In this document: positions 59,717 through 64,000 of the stretch, piece by piece
Layout: the number at the start of each line of letters is the position of its first letter
Position numbering within the stretch: position 1 is the stretch's first letter
Assembly (NCBI RefSeq): GCF_044389085.1
Contig: NZ_JBIRXP010000003.1
Coordinates: 186,001 to 250,000, forward strand
Length of the DNA stretch: 64,000 bases
Source: Isoptericola sp044389085
GTDB taxonomy: Bacteria > Actinomycetota > Actinomycetes > Actinomycetales > Cellulomonadaceae
Direction: 5' to 3'
Translations under genes and position numbers: made by a program
The notes under the pieces: generated by a model
The model's database searches: none
What the model was told of the DNA's origin: nothing
What the model saw: only the letters and a program-made list of their open reading frames with translations

Positions 59717-61036
59717 TCACCAGTTGGGGGTGGCGCCCGGGACGTTGCGGGGCAGCTTCACCTGGTGCGGGTGGATGACGTACGCGATGCCGTCGGTGGA
59801 GGTCTGCCACACGCGCTCGAAGTTCTCGCGGGTGTAGACGCTCCGCACGTCGGCGTCCGTCGCCTTGTTGGGGTCGTTGACGACCGGGTCGCCGTCGGCG
59901 GTGAAGCCCACGATGGTGACGAGGTGCCCGTTGGTGCCGTACCCCGCCTCGGGCATCTCCTCCTTGGCGAAGTTGATCGACACGACCAGCGGGATGCCCG
60001 CGGCGACGAAGCGCTCCGCCTCGGCGAGCGAGCGCAGCCGGGTCACGAACGACTCCAGCCCGAAGCGGTGCGCGTAGGCCGTGTTGAACGGCCAGTTGCC
60101 GGACCCCTCGTAGGTGTAGTCCCAGGTGTTGATGGCGGCGTAGGCGACCTGCGGGTCGCCGTGCGGCGCCACGATGCCCGCGAGCTCCGACGCCGGCACC
60201 TGGTGCTTCGCGCCGTAGGAGTACTGGATCATCGTGGTCGACGTCGGGGAGCACCACACCTGCCCGCCACCCCCGAACTCGGGGTACTCGCCGATGTGGA
60301 TCAGCTGGGAGTAGCCGGGCACGTCGAGCTCCACGTGCCGCCCCAGCGTGAAGTCGCTGGTGCCGGCGTACGCGGAGTCGGGCAGGTACTCGTTGGTCAT
60401 CGTCGTCACGCCCGACAGCCGGGGGGTCGCCGTCGACCCGGCCGGCCGGTAGAGCGTCACGCGCGTCTGGAACGCCTCGGGCTCGTGGCCCGTGCGCGCC
60501 ACGAACGTGTCGGTGTACAGGGCGGCGTCGGCGTCGTTCTGCCCGTCCACCGACGTGCGGTGGATGTCGCCCACCGACCCGTCCGCGGGCGCGAAGTCGG
60601 CGCCGGACGCCCACCGGCCCATGACGAACCACTTGGTCCAGGCGCCGTCCGCCTTGCGGCCGCGGAACTCGACCTCGACCCACGTGCCGGTCGGGGTCGT
60701 GGCGTTCCACGACGTCAGGGACTCGTCGACGGCGTACCCGGTCTCGACGACCGGGGACGTCCATGTCCCCGTCTCGTAGTCCACGGCCGTGCCGTCGCCG
60801 AACGGGTCGGTGTACGCCGTGGTCGGGCCCCCGGCGTCGCGCACGCCCAGCGTGCCGTGCGCCCCGGGGCGCAGGTTCTCCCACTCGCCCTGTCGCAGGT
60901 CGTCGATGCCTTGCCAATGCGTGGTGGTGATCTTGTTGCCGGTCGGCTCCGGCTGGTCCGCGGGGGCGGCGCCGGCCGCGCCCGCCGTCGGCGCGATCAC
61001 CGCCCCGGCCGCCAGTGCCGCCGTCGTCGCTCGCAT
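59717..61036 (-). CDS. Secreted C39-like cysteine peptidase
   Basis: This 439-aa protein has a signal peptide (ATTAALAAGAVIAPTAGAAG), a beta-rich N-terminal half of unknown function, and a C-terminal papain-like/C39 domain with Cys262 (GQVWCSPTS), His371 (GTNGHLVTIVGF) and Asp388 (VVNDPNKA). Similar actinobacterial proteins are annotated as secreted C39-like peptidases; the target is unknown. ATG at 61036 is chosen because AAGGAG lies six bases upstream; a GTG at 61063 would require the rare codons AGA and AGG in its leader. It converges with the amidase gene. Confidence 0.82.
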   Translation of the reverse strand: MRATTAALAAGAVIAPTAGAAGAAPADQPEPTGNKITTTHWQGIDDLRQGEWENLRPGAHGTLGVRDAGGPTTAYTDPFGDGTAVDYETGTWTSPVVETGYAVDESLTSWNATTPTGTWVEVEFRGRKADGAWTKWFVMGRWASGADFAPADGSVGDIHRTSVDGQNDADAALYTDTFVARTGHEPEAFQTRVTLYRPAGSTATPRLSGVTTMTNEYLPDSAYAGTSDFTLGRHVELDVPGYSQLIHIGEYPEFGGGGQVWCSPTSTTMIQYSYGAKHQVPASELAGIVAPHGDPQVAYAAINTWDYTYEGSGNWPFNTAYAHRFGLESFVTRLRSLAEAERFVAAGIPLVVSINFAKEEMPEAGYGTNGHLVTIVGFTADGDPVVNDPNKATDADVRSVYTRENFERVWQTSTDGIAYVIHPHQVKLPRNVPGATPNW

Positions 61037-61192
61037 CCAGCTCCTTCGTGCCGTGCCTCTCACGGGTCCCTCCCCGGGGACGGGGGCGGGGGACGGTTCC
61101 ACCGCCCGTTGGCAAAGACTTTCCCAGAATCCGTGGCGCGTGTCACGACCTTGCGGATCTCGGGCTGCGGCCCCTCCGGGCCGGGGGAGCGC

Positions 61193-63253
61193 TCAGGCGA
61201 CGAGCTCGGCCGGCAGGTCGTCGTCGTGGCGCACCGCGAGCGACGTCACCGCCCGGGTCAGGCAGACGTACAGACGGCGTAGCCCGGACTCGCGGTCGGC
61301 CTCCCCGGCCACGATCCCCGTCGGGTCGTCGAGGACGACGTGGTCGAACTCCAGGCCCTTGGCCAGGGAGGCCGGGACCAGGTCGAGCCGTGCGTCGAAC
61401 TCGGTGGCCCGGTCGCCGGGGGCGTCCGGCGCTGCGGCGGCGTCGCTCGCCGTCGCGTCCTCCTCGCCGACGACGGCGAACTCCAGCCCGGCGGCGGCGA
61501 GGCGGCCGCGGGCGGCCACCATGCCGGCGTCGGGCACGATCAGCCCCACCGAGCCGTCGCGGGCGAGCGCGGCCCGCACCAGGTCCTCCGTCGGCGCCGT
61601 GGTGAGCAGGAGCTCGCCGCGGGCCCGCCGTACCGCCACCGGCGGCGCCAGCTCGGGGGCGATCGTCGGCAGGAGGCGCGCCGCGAACTCGATCACGTCG
61701 CCGGGAACACGGAAGCCGGCCGTGAGCTGCTCGACGTGGCCGTCGGGCTTGCCGAGGTGATCGAGGGCGTCCGCCCAGGAGCGCACGGCCCACGGCGTCG
61801 TCGCCTGCGCGAGGTCGCCGAGCACGGTCAGCGAGCCGGTGCGGGCCCGGCGGCCGAGGGTGCGCAGCATCATGGGCGACAGGTCCTGGGCCTCGTCCAC
61901 GACGACGTGCGCCACGGAGGGCGCCCGCTCGAGGAGGTCGGCGAGCTCGTCGAGCAGCACGAGGTCGGCGAGGGTCCACCGGGCGGCGCCCGCGCTCCGC
62001 GGCGCGGCCGCCCACGTGAGGGACCGCTGCTCGGCGGGGGAGAGGATGCCGTCGGACATCTCGGCGAGGAACGCCGCGTCGGCGAGCAGGCGATGGAGCA
62101 GCCGGGAGGGGGTCAGCGCCGGCCACAGGGCGGCGGCATACTCCTTGACGGGCTTGGTGCGCGCCAGGGCGTCCCACGCCCGCTCGTCGAGCGCGTCGCC
62201 GGCCGCCTCGATCTGCTGCAGGATTCGGTGCGCCAGCGCGTACCGCAGCTGCTCGCGCCCGGCGTCGTAGCGCAGGTCGCGGCCCACCACGTGCGCGACG
62301 GCGTCGCGGGCCTCGTGCGCGGGCACGCGCCAGCGGCGGGAGCCGCGCGGCAGCACGAGGGCCTCCGCGGGCTCGCCGAGGTGCGACCAGACGGCTCGGC
62401 GCAGCACCCGGGCCATCCGGGCGTCGCCCTTGAGGCGTGCGACCTCGGCCGGCTCCGTCGCCCGCAGGCGGCCGTGCACGGCGACGACCTCCTCGACCGT
62501 CGTCTGCGTGGCGTCGACCTCGCCGAGGGCCGGCAGCACGTCCCGGATGTACCGCAGGAAGCTCGAGTTCGGCCCGACGACGGTCATGCCCCGCCGGGTG
62601 ACCTGCTCCCGGTGGGCGTACAGCAGGTAGGCCGCGCGGTGCAGGCCCACGGCCGTCTTTCCTGTGCCCGGCGCGCCCTGCACGACGACGGTGCCCTCGA
62701 GGCCGCTGCGGACGATGACGTCCTGCTCGGGCTGGATCGTCGCCACGATGTCTCGCATCGGCCCGGTGCGCGGGCGCTCGATCTCCTGCTCGAGGATCGC
62801 CGAGTGCTCCGCGGCGGTCACGGTGGCGCCGGACAGCACCTCGTCCTCGAAACCGGTCAGGACGCCCCGCGCGAAGCCGTACCGGCGCCGGGACGCGACG
62901 CCCATCGGGTCGTCCCGCGTGGCGCGGTAGAACGCGGCGCTCACGGGGGCGCGCCAGTCCACGACCAGCGGGTCGCCGGCCGTGTCCGACACGTGCCGCC
63001 GCCCGATGTGGAAGACCTCGCCCCCCGACGGCGCGTCGTGGTCCAGCCGGCCGAAGAAGAGCGGCACGTGGGGGTCGTCGGCGAGCTGCGCCAGGCGCCG
63101 CGCCAACGTGAGCTCCAGCGCCTCGGCGCTGATCCGGTCGCCGGCGTGAGCGGTCAGCCCCGCCGTGCGCGCGCGCATCCGGGCGAGCTCCTCGCGCGCC
63201 CGTTCGAGGTGCGCGCGCTCCCGGTCGAGCTCGGCGTCGGACACAGCGGGCAC
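61193..63253 (-). CDS. HelD-like UvrD/Rep superfamily helicase
   Basis: This 686-aa superfamily-1 motor begins with an N-terminal coiled coil (ERAHLERAREELARMRAR). It has Walker A VVQGAPGTGKTAVG (Lys199), Walker B VVDEAQDLSPMML and the C-terminal motif RRLYVCLTRAV. This is the architecture of HelD, which rescues stalled RNA polymerase in Gram-positive bacteria. The GTG at 63253 is preferred because GGAGG sits six bases upstream and the coiled coil starts at once; an ATG at 63367 would add a Pro-rich leader. Confidence 0.85.
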   Translation of the reverse strand: MPAVSDAELDRERAHLERAREELARMRARTAGLTAHAGDRISAEALELTLARRLAQLADDPHVPLFFGRLDHDAPSGGEVFHIGRRHVSDTAGDPLVVDWRAPVSAAFYRATRDDPMGVASRRRYGFARGVLTGFEDEVLSGATVTAAEHSAILEQEIERPRTGPMRDIVATIQPEQDVIVRSGLEGTVVVQGAPGTGKTAVGLHRAAYLLYAHREQVTRRGMTVVGPNSSFLRYIRDVLPALGEVDATQTTVEEVVAVHGRLRATEPAEVARLKGDARMARVLRRAVWSHLGEPAEALVLPRGSRRWRVPAHEARDAVAHVVGRDLRYDAGREQLRYALAHRILQQIEAAGDALDERAWDALARTKPVKEYAAALWPALTPSRLLHRLLADAAFLAEMSDGILSPAEQRSLTWAAAPRSAGAARWTLADLVLLDELADLLERAPSVAHVVVDEAQDLSPMMLRTLGRRARTGSLTVLGDLAQATTPWAVRSWADALDHLGKPDGHVEQLTAGFRVPGDVIEFAARLLPTIAPELAPPVAVRRARGELLLTTAPTEDLVRAALARDGSVGLIVPDAGMVAARGRLAAAGLEFAVVGEEDATASDAAAAPDAPGDRATEFDARLDLVPASLAKGLEFDHVVLDDPTGIVAGEADRESGLRRLYVCLTRAVTSLAVRHDDDLPAELVA

Positions 63254-63387
63254 GGCTGGCCTCCAGGGCAAAGGGGTGGGTGGGAGCCGGTGGACAGTAC
63301 CGGCTGGAGCCCGCTCGGGCAACGTGCCCGCCGCGGGCGGTGTGATCTCCGTCGCAGCGGTTGGCATCTGGGCGAGGCGACCCTAAG

Positions 63388-63406
63388 TTAGGCCAGGCTG
63401 ACCTCA
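63388..63406. promoter_or_regulatory. DtxR/IdeR-type iron box before the decarboxylase
   Basis: TTAGGCCAGGCTGACCTCA matches about 15 of 19 positions of the IdeR/DmdR consensus by eye. It lies 26 nt before the GTG of the siderophore-type decarboxylase and also upstream of the divergent HelD-like gene. Confidence 0.75.
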
Positions 63407-63431
63407 CTTTGAACCGATCCCGAGGAGACCC

Positions 63432-64000
63432 GTGACGAAGTCCTCCGCCCTGCTGGGAGCCGCCACCGCGGCCGACTACGCCGGCGCGCTGCACGCCGTC
63501 GTGGACGACGTGGCCGCCCGTGTCGAGACCGCCCGGCAGCCGTTCTGCGGCGCGAGCCGCCGCGAGCTGCAGGCGCTCGTCGACGCCGTCGACCTCGACG
63601 GACCGCCGGTCGGCACGTCCGACGCCCTGCGCGAGACCGCCGACCTCTACGCCTCGCACGCGGTCTGGTTCCACCACCCGGCGTACGCCGCGCACCTCAA
63701 CTGCCCGGTGGCGCTGCCGGCCGTCGGCGCGGAGGCGATGCTCGCCGCGATCAACACGTCGGTCGACACGTACGACCAGTCGACGGTCGCGACCCTCATG
63801 GAGCAGCGGCTGGTCGAGTGGACCGCGGGCCGCATCGGGTTCCCCGCCGGGAGCGACGGCGTCTTCACCTCGGGCGGCACGCAGTCCAACCTGCAGGCGC
63901 TGCTGCTGGCGCGGGAGGCCGCGCTCACCGGGCCCGGCGGCGTCCGGCTCGGCGGCGCGGCACGGCGTGAGCGGCTCGGCCGCCTGCGGGTGCTGGCCAC
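63432..64000 (+). CDS. desA: PLP-dependent lysine/amino-acid decarboxylase, DesA-like (5' part)
   Basis: The first 189 codons are present and the gene runs off the right edge. GTG at 63432 follows GAGGAGACC. The segments HPAYAAHLNCPVALPAVGAE, INTSVDTYDQS and FTSGGTQSNLQALLLAREAA match DesA, the group II PLP enzyme decarboxylating lysine to cadaverine as first step of desferrioxamine-type siderophores. The catalytic Lys lies beyond the window. The iron box fits induction by iron starvation. Confidence 0.85.
   Translation, partial: MTKSSALLGAATAADYAGALHAVVDDVAARVETARQPFCGASRRELQALVDAVDLDGPPVGTSDALRETADLYASHAVWFHHPAYAAHLNCPVALPAVGAEAMLAAINTSVDTYDQSTVATLMEQRLVEWTAGRIGFPAGSDGVFTSGGTQSNLQALLLAREAALTGPGGVRLGGAARRERLGRLRVLA

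Noticed and set aside
61037..61102. Longer N-terminus of the C39-like protease (starts at 61063 or 61102)
   Set aside because: The leader would use AGA and AGG codons that overlap an ideal AAGGAG site for the ATG at 61036.
63254..63367. ATG at 63367 as start of the HelD-like gene
   Set aside because: It adds a Pro/Ala-rich leader without family similarity, whereas GTG 63253 has GGAGG at six bases and begins the coiled coil.

Overview
This window is a very GC-rich actinobacterial chromosome segment. The gene order (complex I operon, polyprenyl synthase, Ig/FN3-MoxR-DUF58 operon, bL33-HadAB block), GTG starts, leaderless promoters and DtxR/IdeR-type iron boxes point to Micrococcales, probably the Cellulomonadaceae/Promicromonosporaceae group. 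That placement is inference; there is no rRNA here.

Layout. 1-13739: nuoD (3' end) to nuoN, most of the complex I operon, closed by a hairpin. 13897-18587: a polyprenyl diphosphate synthase, a leaderless UbiA prenyltransferase on the minus strand, and a type III PKS / ICMT-like methyltransferase / FAD reductase operon resembling srsABC phenolic-lipid clusters. 18743-40918: one tightly packed 22-kb operon encoding a 2010-aa surface Ig/FN3 protein, MoxR ATPase, DUF58 protein, transglutaminase-fold protein lacking its catalytic Cys, RDD-FHA protein, PP2C phosphatase, zinc-ribbon/FHA protein, Ser/Thr kinase, FHA-HTH protein, small membrane protein and an EssC/EccC-type type VII secretion ATPase. 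Its first part matches the PFNA-type cluster known from bifidobacteria. 40919-49445: the type VII substrate region, with two nearly identical WXG100 cassettes, a small helical protein plus a 479-aa putative effector, three paralogous multi-pass membrane proteins, small minus-strand membrane proteins, two related cytosolic proteins of unknown function, and decayed gene remnants. 49446-64000: housekeeping genes: iron-box-controlled ferredoxin-NADP reductase, HtpX, K+ channel, HAD phosphatase, YajQ, RarD, tRNA-Tyr/Thr/Met, bL33, HadA/HadB-like pair, secreted amidase, secreted C39-like protease, HelD-like helicase, and the start of a siderophore-type lysine decarboxylase under a second iron box.

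The strongest new signal is an 18-bp element, ATGGG(G/C)A-N4-TCCCCAT, found four times in the window. Each copy lies upstream of a type VII-related transcription unit: the 22-kb operon, both WXG100 cassettes and the effector operon. At three sites a TANNNT -10 box begins exactly 23 nt after the element; at the fourth the gap is 44 nt, two helical turns more. This suggests a dedicated regulator, possibly the operon's own FHA-HTH protein acting with its kinase and phosphatase, that couples expression of the secretion ATPase to its substrates.
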